The notes under the pieces were generated by a model. The model was not told where the DNA came from. It saw only the letters and a program-made list of their open reading frames with translations, and did not search any database. From positions 1-51,263 of the forward strand of contig CALCHR010000130.1 of assembly GCA_937901185.1 (NCBI GenBank): DNA of 51,263 nucleotides. The letters are read 5' to 3'. Positions within the stretch are counted from its first letter, which is position 1; each line of letters opens with the position of its first letter. This stretch comes from an uncultured Bacteroidales bacterium. GTDB lineage: Bacteria; Bacteroidota; Bacteroidia; Bacteroidales; Bacteroidaceae. The position numbers and the translations under genes were made by a program. This document shows positions 8,044-17,138 of this stretch, piece after piece.

Positions 8044-8856
8044 ATGTCACAGCGTATATCCTTTTTCCTAATCTTGGTATTTACCTTTCTGTGCTTCTGC
8101 CCGACAGACGCCCTTGCTCGCAGAAAGCGCGTAAAGCACCAGGTGCGCAATATGCTCCTCTGCGCAGTGGAACCGGATGCCATGGTGGCAAAGGCCGGAC
8201 AGGAGCGAAAAATGCTAGATGTAGCAGCGCTGGAAGTAAAGAAGGAAGTACCCTATAACAGATTCAAAGAGGGGATTGATGTATCTCGCTATCAAGGAAT
8301 TATAGATTGGGATCAAGTGGCAGGTAGCTATCTGATTTCCTATGCTTATCTAAAGGCCACAGAAGGCGCTTCGTTGGTGGATAAAACTTACTTGCGCAAC
8401 CTGAAAGAGGCTAAGAGAGTAGGCATCAGTGTGGGGAGCTACCACTTCTATCGTCCGAACATCAGTTGGCAGGAGCAGTTTGATAATCTTATCTCAGTGG
8501 TGAAGCGCGAAGAGCAAGACTTGATTCCGATTATAGACATTGAGCACAGAGGACGTGTGTCGGAGAAAAAATTTCTTTCCGACCTGGAAAAGTTTATTAA
8601 AAAGGTAACAAAGCATTATGGAAAAAAGCCGCTGCTTTATACTTTCCATAATTTCTATAACAAATATCTTAGCGGATGTTTCCCAGACTATCCTTGGATG
8701 ATTGCCCGATATAGAGAGGATAGGCCCATGCTGAACGACGGAAAAGACTATGTGGTTTGGCAGTATACGGCCAGCGGTATGATGCCGGGAGTAGAGGGCG
8801 ATGTAGACCGCAGCAAGATAATGGGCGACTATTCGCTGGATGATATCAGCATGTAG
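8044..8856 (+). CDS. Exported GH25-family lysozyme (N-acetylmuramidase)
   Basis: 270 residues. Hydrophobic signal sequence (ISFFLILVFTFLCFCP), then a basic spacer (ARRKRVKHQ), then a GH25 domain from about residue 77 to the end. Family hallmarks are visible: GIDVSRYQG with the first catalytic-site Asp, YLKATEG, GSYHFYRP, the central D-x-E pair in IIDIEHRG, PLLYTFHNFY, and the closing YVVWQYTASG..EGDVDRS. These enzymes cleave the beta-1,4 bond between N-acetylmuramate and N-acetylglucosamine in peptidoglycan, here in the periplasm or outside the cell. It is convergent with the phosphopantetheinyl transferase, with only 3 bp between stop codons and no terminator between. Confidence 0.93.
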   Translation: MSQRISFFLILVFTFLCFCPTDALARRKRVKHQVRNMLLCAVEPDAMVAKAGQERKMLDVAALEVKKEVPYNRFKEGIDVSRYQGIIDWDQVAGSYLISYAYLKATEGASLVDKTYLRNLKEAKRVGISVGSYHFYRPNISWQEQFDNLISVVKREEQDLIPIIDIEHRGRVSEKKFLSDLEKFIKKVTKHYGKKPLLYTFHNFYNKYLSGCFPDYPWMIARYREDRPMLNDGKDYVVWQYTASGMMPGVEGDVDRSKIMGDYSLDDISM

Positions 8857-8859
8857 ATT

Positions 8860-9537
8860 TTAAGGGAGTGGCAAGAAACGGGCGCAGGTAAGAATAAAGT
8901 CTTCTTGCAAGTGCCAATGAAGCAAGGCCGTAGGTTCTTCATTGGCAGAACGAGCCAAGAAATTTTCTTCTTCTTGGTATACCAAAATATCTTCTTTCAG
9001 GCGAGGGCTAGGTGCGCTTTGCAGTTTGTAGACAGCCTCTTTGGCGCTCCAAAGAGCAACGGCATCGTCCTCCGGAGAAAGAGTAGGGTGGATGTTAAAC
9101 TCAGTATCTTGCAGAAATTTCTCCCTGATTTTTAGAGCCTTCCCGCCTTTCTGTTCAATGTCAATGCCTATAGGCTCGTGGCTGAGAGCTATAGCAGCAT
9201 AGCCTTTGGTGTGCGAGATGCTGATGTGGAGTTTTGAATCTTTTAGAACAGGTTTTCCCGATGGGGAGTACAAAATCTCAAAAGGCTTTTTGAGCAGGCG
9301 GGAAAACAAAAGGCGGACAGCCAGCCATTCGCGCTGCCGGCTTTCTGCCTTAAACTGCAGATAGCCGTGAGCAGCTTCGCCCCATTCGGATAGTAATTGC
9401 CGGTGTAGCTCGTCAACGCTTTCTGTGATTTTCCAAATGGCGATAATAGGAAAAACGAGAAGATGCCCATTGTGAGAAAGGGCATCTTCTGCGTATGTGT
9501 TAGCCTTTTGAAACGGATGTATGCTTAGAAGGGGCAT
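8860..9537 (-). CDS. 4'-phosphopantetheinyl transferase family protein (Sfp-like)
   Basis: 225 residues. The superfamily motifs are in order: LHISISHTKGYAAIALS near residue 105, GIDIEQKGGKALKI near residue 125 (Mg-binding Asp and Glu), and ALWSAKEAVYKL near residue 165. It would move the phosphopantetheine arm of CoA to an acyl-carrier or similar protein. The long N-terminal part before the first motif fits the Sfp type rather than the short AcpS type. The start overlaps the end of ssb by 13 bp, so translation is probably coupled. No carrier-protein gene is nearby. Confidence 0.88.
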   Translation of the reverse strand: MPLLSIHPFQKANTYAEDALSHNGHLLVFPIIAIWKITESVDELHRQLLSEWGEAAHGYLQFKAESRQREWLAVRLLFSRLLKKPFEILYSPSGKPVLKDSKLHISISHTKGYAAIALSHEPIGIDIEQKGGKALKIREKFLQDTEFNIHPTLSPEDDAVALWSAKEAVYKLQSAPSPRLKEDILVYQEEENFLARSANEEPTALLHWHLQEDFILTCARFLPLP

Positions 9538-9962
9538 TCTTTTTCGCTGGGAGAACTGGTGACATTCGTGGGAGCACTTTCTGTTGCTCCTGTCGTTGGT
9601 GCAGCACCAGAGACATTTGCTGAAGCACTACGCGGAGTAAGCATCTCCATATTGTCGGCCCAGACTTCAGTCACGTAGCGCGTTTTGCCTTGCTTGTCTG
9701 TATAACTACGTGTGCGGAGCTGTCCTTCGATGTATAGTTTGTCTCCTTTGTGAACATAGCGCTCCACGATTTCTGCCAGTCTGTTCCATAGAAGCACTCT
9801 GTGCCATTCGGTTCGCTCAGGCACTTGTGTGCCATTGGGCAGCGAGTATCCCGGAGTGCTTGTCGCTAAACTCAGCGTGGCTGTGGCTACTCCGGAGTCA
9901 ATATATCTGATGTCGGGATCCTTTCCGACATTTCCGATAAGCATTACTTTGTTTAAGGACAT
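9525..9962 (-). CDS. ssb: Single-stranded DNA-binding protein
   Basis: 145 residues: an OB fold in the first ~110 (MSLNKVMLIGNVGKDPDIRY, TEWHRVLLWNRLAEIVERYVHKGDKLYIEGQLRTRSY), then a short low-complexity linker rich in A, T and S, then the tip SEKECPF. The final Pro-Phe needed for partner binding is present, but the acidic run before it (usually DDD/DDLPF) is reduced to one Glu and a Cys. It sits in the bamD-rpoZ unit, coupled to the phosphopantetheinyl transferase gene. Confidence 0.95.
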   Translation of the reverse strand: MSLNKVMLIGNVGKDPDIRYIDSGVATATLSLATSTPGYSLPNGTQVPERTEWHRVLLWNRLAEIVERYVHKGDKLYIEGQLRTRSYTDKQGKTRYVTEVWADNMEMLTPRSASANVSGAAPTTGATESAPTNVTSSPSEKECPF

Positions 9963-9995
9963 AGGATGATGGATTTAATTGGTAGTCAATAGAGT

Positions 9996-10466
9996 TTATC
10001 TGATACGATCGGCTGCTCTGACCAAATCTTCGTCTTTTCTGATAGCCTTGGCTGCAAGCACATCAAGCAACTTTGCCAAAAGAGGGAACAGAATGCCGTA
10101 GGAGAAATGGTAGTCTGTAGCACTGTTGCAGGCAAAGGCATAGCAGTAGGCAATGTATGAGAGAAGGTAGATAAATAGCATGAGGTGGCTCCAGCGTATC
10201 ATTTTCAGTTGTAACATACGGCGCTTGAACTGGAATATAGCTACAAGAATAAGTAGCATATAAGCCACGATGAAAACTAACATGCCCCAAGATAGTTTAG
10301 GCAATCCGTTGAACGGCTCAATACCTACGCCACCGAAACATACTCCGGAAAGTTCATAGAAGCCTTGTATACCTTCTGCAGAAAATGTGGCCAATGGCAC
10401 AAAAAATGTTATGGCCGCTATAATGACGGCCATAAACATATAGATAGTCTGTATTCTCTGAATCAT
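9996..10466 (-). CDS. DUF4293 family membrane protein
   Basis: 156 residues with four predicted transmembrane segments (about 5-22, 52-70, 82-102 and 118-135). The start MIQRIQTIYMFMAVIIAAITFF is characteristic of DUF4293, a Bacteroidetes-only family of unknown function commonly found next to rpoZ. The start codon overlaps the rpoZ stop as ATGA, indicating translational coupling. Confidence 0.88.
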   Translation of the reverse strand: MIQRIQTIYMFMAVIIAAITFFVPLATFSAEGIQGFYELSGVCFGGVGIEPFNGLPKLSWGMLVFIVAYMLLILVAIFQFKRRMLQLKMIRWSHLMLFIYLLSYIAYCYAFACNSATDYHFSYGILFPLLAKLLDVLAAKAIRKDEDLVRAADRIR

Positions 10467-10807
10467 AATTCAGTATTGATTTTTTCCTTTTCCTTGTTCG
10501 GATTCCTAAAATACACCTTGTCTGCAAGGAATTCTTCCGCAGAAATCAGTGTGGCCTTCGGCAACTTTTCGTAGTAGCGAGAGATTTCTATCTGCTCTCT
10601 GTTTTCAAAAGTCTCTTCCAGATTGTCATTTCCAGAAGCAAATTCTTTCAGCTTCTTAGAAAGGTCTTCTTTCATCTTTGCAGAAATCTGGTTGGCTCTT
10701 TTGGACATGATGACAACACTTTCATATATATTGTCTGTACCTTTGCAGAAGTCCATCAAGTTGTGTGTGACGGTGTTGTTAGGAGCTTTTGTCTTTTTGT
10801 AGTCCAT
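10463..10807 (-). CDS. rpoZ: RNA polymerase omega subunit (Bacteroidetes type)
   Basis: 114 residues. A divergent Rpb6/omega fold: NNTVTHNLMDFCKGTDNIYESVVIMSKRANQIS, corresponding to the helix that clamps the beta-prime tail, followed by a charged helix and a C-terminal region ISAEEFLADKVYFRNP found only in the Bacteroidetes form. It lies 18 bp after bamD and overlaps DUF4293 by 4 bp, an arrangement frequent in this phylum. Confidence 0.88.
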   Translation of the reverse strand: MDYKKTKAPNNTVTHNLMDFCKGTDNIYESVVIMSKRANQISAKMKEDLSKKLKEFASGNDNLEETFENREQIEISRYYEKLPKATLISAEEFLADKVYFRNPNKEKEKINTEL

Positions 10808-10825
10808 GACTTTCTATTGTTATTA

Positions 10826-11677
10826 TTATTTTAAGTAGTCGGAAGAATTCTCGTCGAGGTGAATATGTTTCTTGGCTTTCTCAAAATGGCTTTTGGCTTC
10901 TTTCAAGAAGGTGGATTCGGGGAACTCGTTGATGAAGTTATAGTATTCATCGATAGCATTGTGGTAGCGTTCCTCTTTCTTTAATTCGATACTCTGCTCT
11001 GCTAATTCAAACTTGGCTTTCAAGATTAGAATAGCAAAATCTTCTCGTCGAGTGGTATAAGGGTAATCTTTAATAGCATTCTCTGCTGTGACGATGCAGG
11101 CTTGATAGTTAGAGCCGCCGCTTGTACAGTTGCCAAAGTAGCTTCCCAAGTTATAGTATAATTTGGCAGAGAGGTATTCCTTCTCTACCAATTTGTCTTG
11201 CAACTCAAATATTTTATTCTGAGCATCTTCTCTAAAACGGCTGGTAGGATATAGCTCCAAGAAGTTTTGGAACTCTGTGACTGCCTCGTATGTGTCAGTT
11301 TGGTCCAACTTGGGTTCCGGAGTGTCCATAAATAAGGCTTTGCCACAGTTGTAGCGTGCTTCTTCAGCAAAGAGTCCTCGGGGATAGCTCTGGTAGTATT
11401 TTTTGAAGTAGGAAGCTGCTGCATCATAATTGCGAGCCTTGAGGTTAGCCATAGCCATTAAGTACAAAGATTCTTCTCCTTTGTCGGTACCCTTCAGCAT
11501 CGATACAATGTCTTGCAGCAGTAATGAAGCTCGGTTGTATTGTCCCTCGGCATAATATTGCTTGGCTGTTTCGTATTTGTAGAGATAGTCGGTAGTTTTT
11601 TGTACCTTGGTATAATCACTACATGAAGTAATCAGTAACAGCAGGCCACATAATATGATAGAAAGATGTTGCTTCAT
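10826..11677 (-). CDS. bamD: Outer-membrane assembly lipoprotein BamD
   Basis: About 283 residues from MKQHLSIILCG. An ATG three codons upstream (11686) is also possible. The signal peptide ends in the lipobox LLITSC, giving a lipid-anchored Cys. Five TPR-like helical pairs follow (for example AKQYYAEGQYNRASLLLQDIV, ARNYDAAASYFKKYYQSYP, AVTEFQNFLELYP), matching the BamD/ComL family. It helps insert beta-barrel proteins as part of the BAM complex in the periplasm. It heads the unit bamD - rpoZ - DUF4293 - ssb - phosphopantetheinyl transferase. Confidence 0.93.
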   Translation of the reverse strand: MKQHLSIILCGLLLLITSCSDYTKVQKTTDYLYKYETAKQYYAEGQYNRASLLLQDIVSMLKGTDKGEESLYLMAMANLKARNYDAAASYFKKYYQSYPRGLFAEEARYNCGKALFMDTPEPKLDQTDTYEAVTEFQNFLELYPTSRFREDAQNKIFELQDKLVEKEYLSAKLYYNLGSYFGNCTSGGSNYQACIVTAENAIKDYPYTTRREDFAILILKAKFELAEQSIELKKEERYHNAIDEYYNFINEFPESTFLKEAKSHFEKAKKHIHLDENSSDYLK

Positions 11678-11693
11678 AATGTACATTTGGGTG

Positions 11694-11725
11694 CAAAGAT
11701 AAAAAAATGAACCGATATATGCAAA
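11694..11725 (-). promoter_or_regulatory. Promoter of bamD operon
   Basis: Leftward TTTG (11722-11725), a 20-bp spacer, then TATCTTTG (11694-11701), ending 17 bp before the bamD ATG. It lies between yggS and bamD. Confidence 0.8.
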
Positions 11726-11733
11726 TCTGTATT

Positions 11734-12396
11734 TTACGATTTAAATATTTTAGAGCCAATCCTTATCATGTTGCTACCTTCTTGGATGGCGATGTGGTAG
11801 TCGTCACTCATACCCCATGAGCAGATGTTGAAATCTTTGTCTGCTTGAAAGAACTGTTCTTTGGCTTCTTGAAAGAATGTATAAGCGGTATGAAATTCCT
11901 GAGCTATTTGCGTCTCGTTATCTACGTTGGAGGCCATACACATTACTCCGCGAATTTTTATATGTGCTAGTTTCTTCCATTCTTTTTGGGAGAGCATTTC
12001 CAGGCATTCTTCGGGGCTGTAGCCAAACTTTGTTTCTTCGCATGCTACATGTAGCTGTAACAGACAGTCTATGATTCTTTGATGTTTAGCTGCCTGTTTG
12101 TCAATCTCTTGTAGTAGTTTGAAACTGTCTACTCCGTGTATGAGGGAAACAAAAGGTGCTATATATTTGACCTTGTTGATTTGCAGATGTCCAATAAAGT
12201 GCCATTCTATATCTTTGGGCAGCAACGCATATTTTTCTTTTAGTTCTTGTGCTCTGCTTTCTCCAAAGATGCAGTGGCCGGCTTTGTAGGCTTCGGTAAT
12301 AGCATCTGCTGGGAAATATTTAGAAACTGCCACTAACTGAGTAGTGGCAGGAATTTCTTTCTTAATTTCTATAATTCTTTCACCGATAGAGGCCAT
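11734..12396 (-). CDS. yggS: PLP homeostasis protein, YggS/PROSC family
   Basis: 220 residues, a single TIM-barrel domain. The pyridoxal-phosphate lysine is in LVAVSKYFPADAI near residue 25. Other family blocks are FGESRAQEL, WHFIGHLQINKVKYI, KFGYSPEEC, RGVMCMAS, and the phosphate-binding end SWGMSDDYHIAIQEGSNMIRIGSKIF. It has no known enzymatic reaction and buffers free PLP in the cytoplasm. It follows the DUF4494 gene by 6 bp. Confidence 0.94.
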   Translation of the reverse strand: MASIGERIIEIKKEIPATTQLVAVSKYFPADAITEAYKAGHCIFGESRAQELKEKYALLPKDIEWHFIGHLQINKVKYIAPFVSLIHGVDSFKLLQEIDKQAAKHQRIIDCLLQLHVACEETKFGYSPEECLEMLSQKEWKKLAHIKIRGVMCMASNVDNETQIAQEFHTAYTFFQEAKEQFFQADKDFNICSWGMSDDYHIAIQEGSNMIRIGSKIFKS

Positions 12397-12402
12397 ATGG
12401 TT

Positions 12403-12870
12403 TTATTCTGTGGGCTTTGCAAAATCGGGGACAGACTCTTTGTAATGGTAGACATCCATGATGGCTGTTTCTGCCATAGAAGAAATCGTGTAGTCCATCA
12501 TTGAGTTCTTCATTCCTTCGTCCAAGCGCTTAACAGCATTACGCAAATCAGCTGCCTGTACTAAGACATTCTGCGAGGTTTTCTTTTCGGCGCCGCTCTT
12601 CTCATCCAGTGTGATAAATGTAAGCTTGGCCTTAAACCATTTGTCGGCCGACTCCTCTGCTGTTTCAAAGAGTTCGGCAAAGCGAGCGCGCTTAATATCC
12701 GACACTTGAAACTCTCCGGTCATAAAGGGGGCTATTTCTTCGATGATTCGTTTCTCGGCTTCTGTGAAGTTGATGGCATCAACAAGATAAGGCTCGGTAA
12801 CCTTCTTGGTAAGTCCATTCTCCAAAGTCTTCTCATACTTTATCTTACACTCAAACCATTCGTACATCAT
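12403..12870 (-). CDS. DUF4494 family protein
   Basis: 155 residues, soluble and without cysteines or catalytic motifs. The start MMYEWFECKIKYEKT and the repeated WFKAKLTFITLDEKSG half suggest two related beta-rich halves. It matches the Bacteroidetes-restricted DUF4494 family, function unknown. It shares a transcription unit with yggS. No convincing promoter motif is seen upstream. The 66 bp before htpG contain a GGGGAG/CTCCCC hairpin that may end htpG transcription. Confidence 0.85.
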   Translation of the reverse strand: MMYEWFECKIKYEKTLENGLTKKVTEPYLVDAINFTEAEKRIIEEIAPFMTGEFQVSDIKRARFAELFETAEESADKWFKAKLTFITLDEKSGAEKKTSQNVLVQAADLRNAVKRLDEGMKNSMMDYTISSMAETAIMDVYHYKESVPDFAKPTE

Positions 12871-12936
12871 AATCTATATATAATAATGGAATGGGGAGGA
12901 CAAATTATTTTGCCTTATGCTCCCCACTCTGGTGTT

Positions 12937-14991
12937 TTACTTGATTAAATCTACACTGCGTTTCAAGAACTTGTTGAGAGCCTCGCCTCTTAACAATCCG
13001 TTTTGGAGTAAAGCCAAGTCGATGAGCTGAGGAATAATTTGGTTGGTCTTAGCGTAGTCTGCCAACACAGCCTTCTTCTTCTCTTCCTGGGCTGTAATGT
13101 CGTCGTTCACCTTGGTCAACTCGTCGCGCTCTTCCTGGCTGATATCTTCGGGCTTTCTGTTGTTCTGAGTTTGCTCAATGGCTGAGCGGCGGGCTCGCAA
13201 GCCTCTTAGTTCTGCTTCGATGGGTTGCAGGGCTGCCTCTGTATTGCCGGCAATGTCTTCTACCACCTTCTTGATTAAGTGGTGGTCTGCGTTGAGCACC
13301 ATGTTATACATGTCGGGCATTTCTCCATAGAATGACATGCCGCCTTGCAGTTGGCTCATCTCTTTCATACGACGCATGTACTCGCTTTGTGTGATGAGGA
13401 TGGGCAGTGCATTCTCTCCCATGGCTGTTGTCTCTACGTGGAACTCAGCCTTCTCTATTTGGGGAAGTTGTGTGTTGAACACGGCAGCCAAGTTCTGGCT
13501 TTCGCTCTCGCTGAGGTTGTTCTGCTGTGCGTTTTCCTTTTGGATGAGGCGGTCTATGGTATCTCCGTCTACGCGACTGAAGCGGCTCTTTTCAAATTTC
13601 TGTTCGAGCATACCTACCAGGTGGCTATCTAATTGTCCATCCATCAGTAGCACGCTGTAGCCCTTGTTTGTAGCCGTCTCGATGTAGCTGTATTGACCTT
13701 CTTTATCGTTGGCATAAAGGTAGATAAGGTTGTCGTTCTTGTCAGTCTGAGTAACCTTTATCAGTTCCTTGTATTCCTCGTAAGTGAAGTGTTTTCCTTC
13801 TACGTCTTTGAGTAGCGCAAAGCCCTTAGCCTTGTCGAAGAAATCTTCTTGTGAGAGCATGCCGTAGTGGATGAAGAGTTTTAGGTCGTCCCATTTTTCT
13901 TCAAACTCTTTGCGGTCGCTCTTGAAGATAGATTGCAGACGGTCGCATACTTTCTTGGTGATGTAGGTAGATATTTTCTTTACGTTGGCATCGCTTTGCA
14001 GATAGCTGCGGCTTACGTTGAGAGGAATGTCCGGCGAGTCAATGACGCCGTGAAGCAAGGTCAAGAAGTCGGGTACGATGTTCTCCACCTGGTCTGTCAC
14101 GTACACCTGATTGCAGTAGAGCTGTATCTTGTTGCGATGAATCTCAATATTGTTTTTAATCTTCGGGAAGTAGAGCACGCCGGTCAAGTTGAACGGGTAG
14201 TCTACGTTCAGATGTATCCAGAAGAGCGGCTCGTCGCTCATGGGGTAGAGGTCGCGATAGAATTTCTTGTAGTCCTCTTCTTTAAGTGTAGACGGAGTCT
14301 TTGTCCAGAGCGGATTGGTGTCGTTCACCACGTTGTCTTCATCTGTTTCCACCTGCTTGCCTTCTTTCCATTCAGTCTTCTTGCCGAAGGCTACGGCCAC
14401 GGGGAGGAAGCGGCAATACTTGCTGAGGAGACCGCTGATTTTCTCTTTCTCCAAAAACTCTTTACACTCGTCGTCGATGTGCAGCACGATGTCTGTTCCG
14501 CGGCTTTCTTTCTCGCAGTTTTCAAGTTCAAACTCCGGTGAACCATCGCAGCTCCAGCGCACGGCTTGTGCTCCGTCGAGGTAGCTCTTAGAGATAATCT
14601 CTACCTTCTTAGACACCATAAACGAGGAGTAGAAACCAAGTCCGAAGTGGCCGATGATGGCGTTAGCGTCTTCTTTGTATTTTTCCAAGAAGTCGTTGGC
14701 GCCGGAGAAGGCTATTTGGTTGATATACTTATCAATCTCTTCGGCAGTCATACCGATGCCGCGGTCGCTGATAGTCAGTGTGCCGGCCTCTTTGTCAAGA
14801 GAAAGGCGTATGGTCAAGTCGCCAAGTTCGCCTTTGAAGTCGCCTTTGGAGGCATAGGTTTTAAGTTTCTGAGTGGCGTCCACGGCGTTCGATACGATTT
14901 CGCGGAGGAATATCTCGTGGTCGCTATATAAGAATTTCTTGATGACCGGAAAAATATTCTCGGTCGTTATTCCAATGGTTCCTTTTTGCAT
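12937..14991 (-). CDS. htpG: Molecular chaperone HtpG (Hsp90)
   Basis: 684 residues. N-terminal GHKL ATPase: EIFLREIVSNAVDATQKL (Asn and Asp that bind ATP-Mg), DRGIGM, and the lid with GHFGLGFYSSFMVS. The middle domain has the catalytic-loop arginine region SRSYLQSD. The C-terminal dimer domain lies at about 540-684 with a coiled-coil-like insertion rich in charged residues (RGLRARRSAIEQ..). It assists folding of cytoplasmic client proteins under stress. It is 54 bp after aspS with no promoter motif between, so is probably co-transcribed. Confidence 0.97.
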   Translation of the reverse strand: MQKGTIGITTENIFPVIKKFLYSDHEIFLREIVSNAVDATQKLKTYASKGDFKGELGDLTIRLSLDKEAGTLTISDRGIGMTAEEIDKYINQIAFSGANDFLEKYKEDANAIIGHFGLGFYSSFMVSKKVEIISKSYLDGAQAVRWSCDGSPEFELENCEKESRGTDIVLHIDDECKEFLEKEKISGLLSKYCRFLPVAVAFGKKTEWKEGKQVETDEDNVVNDTNPLWTKTPSTLKEEDYKKFYRDLYPMSDEPLFWIHLNVDYPFNLTGVLYFPKIKNNIEIHRNKIQLYCNQVYVTDQVENIVPDFLTLLHGVIDSPDIPLNVSRSYLQSDANVKKISTYITKKVCDRLQSIFKSDRKEFEEKWDDLKLFIHYGMLSQEDFFDKAKGFALLKDVEGKHFTYEEYKELIKVTQTDKNDNLIYLYANDKEGQYSYIETATNKGYSVLLMDGQLDSHLVGMLEQKFEKSRFSRVDGDTIDRLIQKENAQQNNLSESESQNLAAVFNTQLPQIEKAEFHVETTAMGENALPILITQSEYMRRMKEMSQLQGGMSFYGEMPDMYNMVLNADHHLIKKVVEDIAGNTEAALQPIEAELRGLRARRSAIEQTQNNRKPEDISQEERDELTKVNDDITAQEEKKKAVLADYAKTNQIIPQLIDLALLQNGLLRGEALNKFLKRSVDLIK

Positions 14992-15045
14992 ATCCGATTT
15001 TTTATAGTCGGGTTGTTATATATATAATAATGTGTAGCTGCTTGT

Positions 15046-16812
15046 TTATTTCTCTATCTCTTGCAGGTCAAGGCAGAGCTCGTCGAGCTGCTTTTGGTCG
15101 ATGACAGAAGGCGCATCGAGCATTACGTCACGACCGGAGTTGTTTTTCGGGAAGGCGATGCAGTCGCGAATACTATCCAGTCCGGCAAAGAGACTTACCC
15201 AGCGGTCCAGACCGTAAGCCAATCCGCCGTGGGGAGGTGCACCGTACTTAAAGGCGTTCATCAAGAAACCAAACTGCTCCTGTGCCTTTTCCGGAGTGAA
15301 GCCCAGCACGTCGAATATCTTAGCTTGCAGTTCTGCGTCGTGGATACGGATGCTGCCACCACCCACTTCTACGCCGTTGCACACCATGTCGTAGGCATCG
15401 GCCAGCACGTTTTGAGGTTCGCTGTCTAACTTGCTGATGTCGCTTGGCTTGGGTGAGGTAAAAGGATGGTGCATCGCCATGAGGCGGCCCTCTTCTTCGC
15501 TCCATTCGAACATGGGGAAGTCTACCACCCACAGCAGGGCAAACTTATTCTTGTCGCGCAGTCCGAGGCGGTCGCCCATGAGCAGACGCAACTCGCAGAG
15601 CTGTTTGCGCACACGCATGGGGTCTTCGCCGCTCATAAGGAGTAGCAAGTCGCCGGCCTTTGCGCCCATTGTTTCTTTCAGTTGCTGCAAGGTTTCCTGG
15701 TTGTAGAATTTATCTACGCTGCTCTTTACCATGCCATCTTCGCCTACGCGAGCATACACCAGCCCCTTGGCGCCAATCTGCTGGCTCTTCACAAAGTTGG
15801 TCAGCTCGTCCAGCTGCTTGCGGGTATATACGGCGCAGCCCTCAGCGCAGATACCGCCTACATAGGCCGCATCGTTGAATACGGGGAACTCGCCGCTGCC
15901 CTTCATCACGCTTGTCACCTCTTGCAGCTCCATCCCGAAACGCATATCGGGTTTGTCTGAACCAAAGCGGCTCATCGCCTCGCTCCAAGGCAGGCGCAAG
16001 AACGGTTGCTCGCCCAGGTCGTAGCCTCTCACCTCCTTGAAAAGGTGCTTGGTCATTTCTTCAAACAGCTCAATGATGTCGTTCTGCTCTACGAAACTCA
16101 TTTCGCAGTCTATCTGGGTAAACTCCGGCTGACGGTCGGCACGCAAGTCTTCGTCGCGGAAGCACTTCACAATCTGGAAATATCTATCCATGCCCGCCAC
16201 CATCAGCAGCTGCTTCAGCGTCTGCGGACTTTGGGGCAAGGCATAAAACTGTCCCGGGTTCATGCGCGAAGGTACCACGAAGTCGCGAGCACCCTCAGGA
16301 GTGGAACCCACCAATACCGGAGTCTCCACCTCTACGAAACCCTTAGCGTCCAGGAAGTGGCGAACGGCCAAGCAAAACTTGTGGCGCAACTCAAGATTAG
16401 CTCTCACGTTGGGACGGCGCAGGTCCAGGTAGCGGTATTTCATTCTCAAATCGTCGCCGCCGTCGGTATTTTCCTCGATGGTAAACGGAGGAGTAGCCGC
16501 AGCGTTGAGCACCTTCAGTTCGTCTACGATGATTTCCACGTCACCCGTAGCCATCTTCTCGTTCTTTGAGAAGCGCTCGCTGACGGTTCCTACCACCTGC
16601 ACCACATATTCGCGGCCCAGCTTGTTGGCCTCGGCGCAGAGTGCAGCGTTAGTCTCTTCGTTAAACACCAACTGGGTAATGCCATAGCGGTCGCGGAGGT
16701 CTACAAAGGTCATACCTCCCATTTTTCGGCTACGCTGCACCCATCCGGCCAAAACTACCTTTTGACCTACATGCTCAATGCGCAGCTCGCCACAATTTTG
16801 AGTACGATACAT
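15046..16812 (-). CDS. aspS: Aspartyl-tRNA synthetase
   Basis: 588 residues, the long bacterial form. N-terminal anticodon-binding OB fold (VVLAGWVQRSRKMGG), class II core with motif 2 (CFRDEDLRADRQPEFTQIDCEMSF), the bacterial GAD insertion at about residues 290-400, and motif 3 (GGLAYGLDRWVSL). It attaches aspartate to tRNA-Asp; the matching tRNA gene is at 2632. The sequence 16813-17077 upstream holds no gene and no clear promoter match. Confidence 0.98.
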   Translation of the reverse strand: MYRTQNCGELRIEHVGQKVVLAGWVQRSRKMGGMTFVDLRDRYGITQLVFNEETNAALCAEANKLGREYVVQVVGTVSERFSKNEKMATGDVEIIVDELKVLNAAATPPFTIEENTDGGDDLRMKYRYLDLRRPNVRANLELRHKFCLAVRHFLDAKGFVEVETPVLVGSTPEGARDFVVPSRMNPGQFYALPQSPQTLKQLLMVAGMDRYFQIVKCFRDEDLRADRQPEFTQIDCEMSFVEQNDIIELFEEMTKHLFKEVRGYDLGEQPFLRLPWSEAMSRFGSDKPDMRFGMELQEVTSVMKGSGEFPVFNDAAYVGGICAEGCAVYTRKQLDELTNFVKSQQIGAKGLVYARVGEDGMVKSSVDKFYNQETLQQLKETMGAKAGDLLLLMSGEDPMRVRKQLCELRLLMGDRLGLRDKNKFALLWVVDFPMFEWSEEEGRLMAMHHPFTSPKPSDISKLDSEPQNVLADAYDMVCNGVEVGGGSIRIHDAELQAKIFDVLGFTPEKAQEQFGFLMNAFKYGAPPHGGLAYGLDRWVSLFAGLDSIRDCIAFPKNNSGRDVMLDAPSVIDQKQLDELCLDLQEIEK

Positions 16813-17077
16813 ATATCTTTCTGTTTGTTTAATTTATTACAAATGCTTAGCCTGCTCCCGTTCTCTTGGCTCTTTGATGACTGCTGTTTGTCTTATGTAG
16901 CCGACAAAAATCCTTTGCGGCCTTTGGAAACCGGGCCGAAAGGAGAGAGCAAGAGCGATGCGACTGCGAAATTACAATATATCTTTCAAATAAACCCTAT
17001 CCATAGCTGCGTTTTTTCATATCTATGCCTGAAGAAAATAAAGAAACCGGGCATAGCGGATATGGCTGCCGAGGACG

Positions 17078-17113
17078 AAAAATATAAATGGGACCTCCGA
17101 CGAAGAGGTCCCA
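17078..17113 (-). terminator. Terminator of the aguA-aguB unit
   Basis: Leftward, TGGGACCTC and GAGGTCCCA form a perfect 9-bp stem with a 7-nt loop, followed by TTTATATTTTT. It lies about 170 bp after the aguB stop, with repeat copy C between. Confidence 0.75.
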
Positions 17114-17138
17114 TAAAACATATCTATATTCCGGCTGT

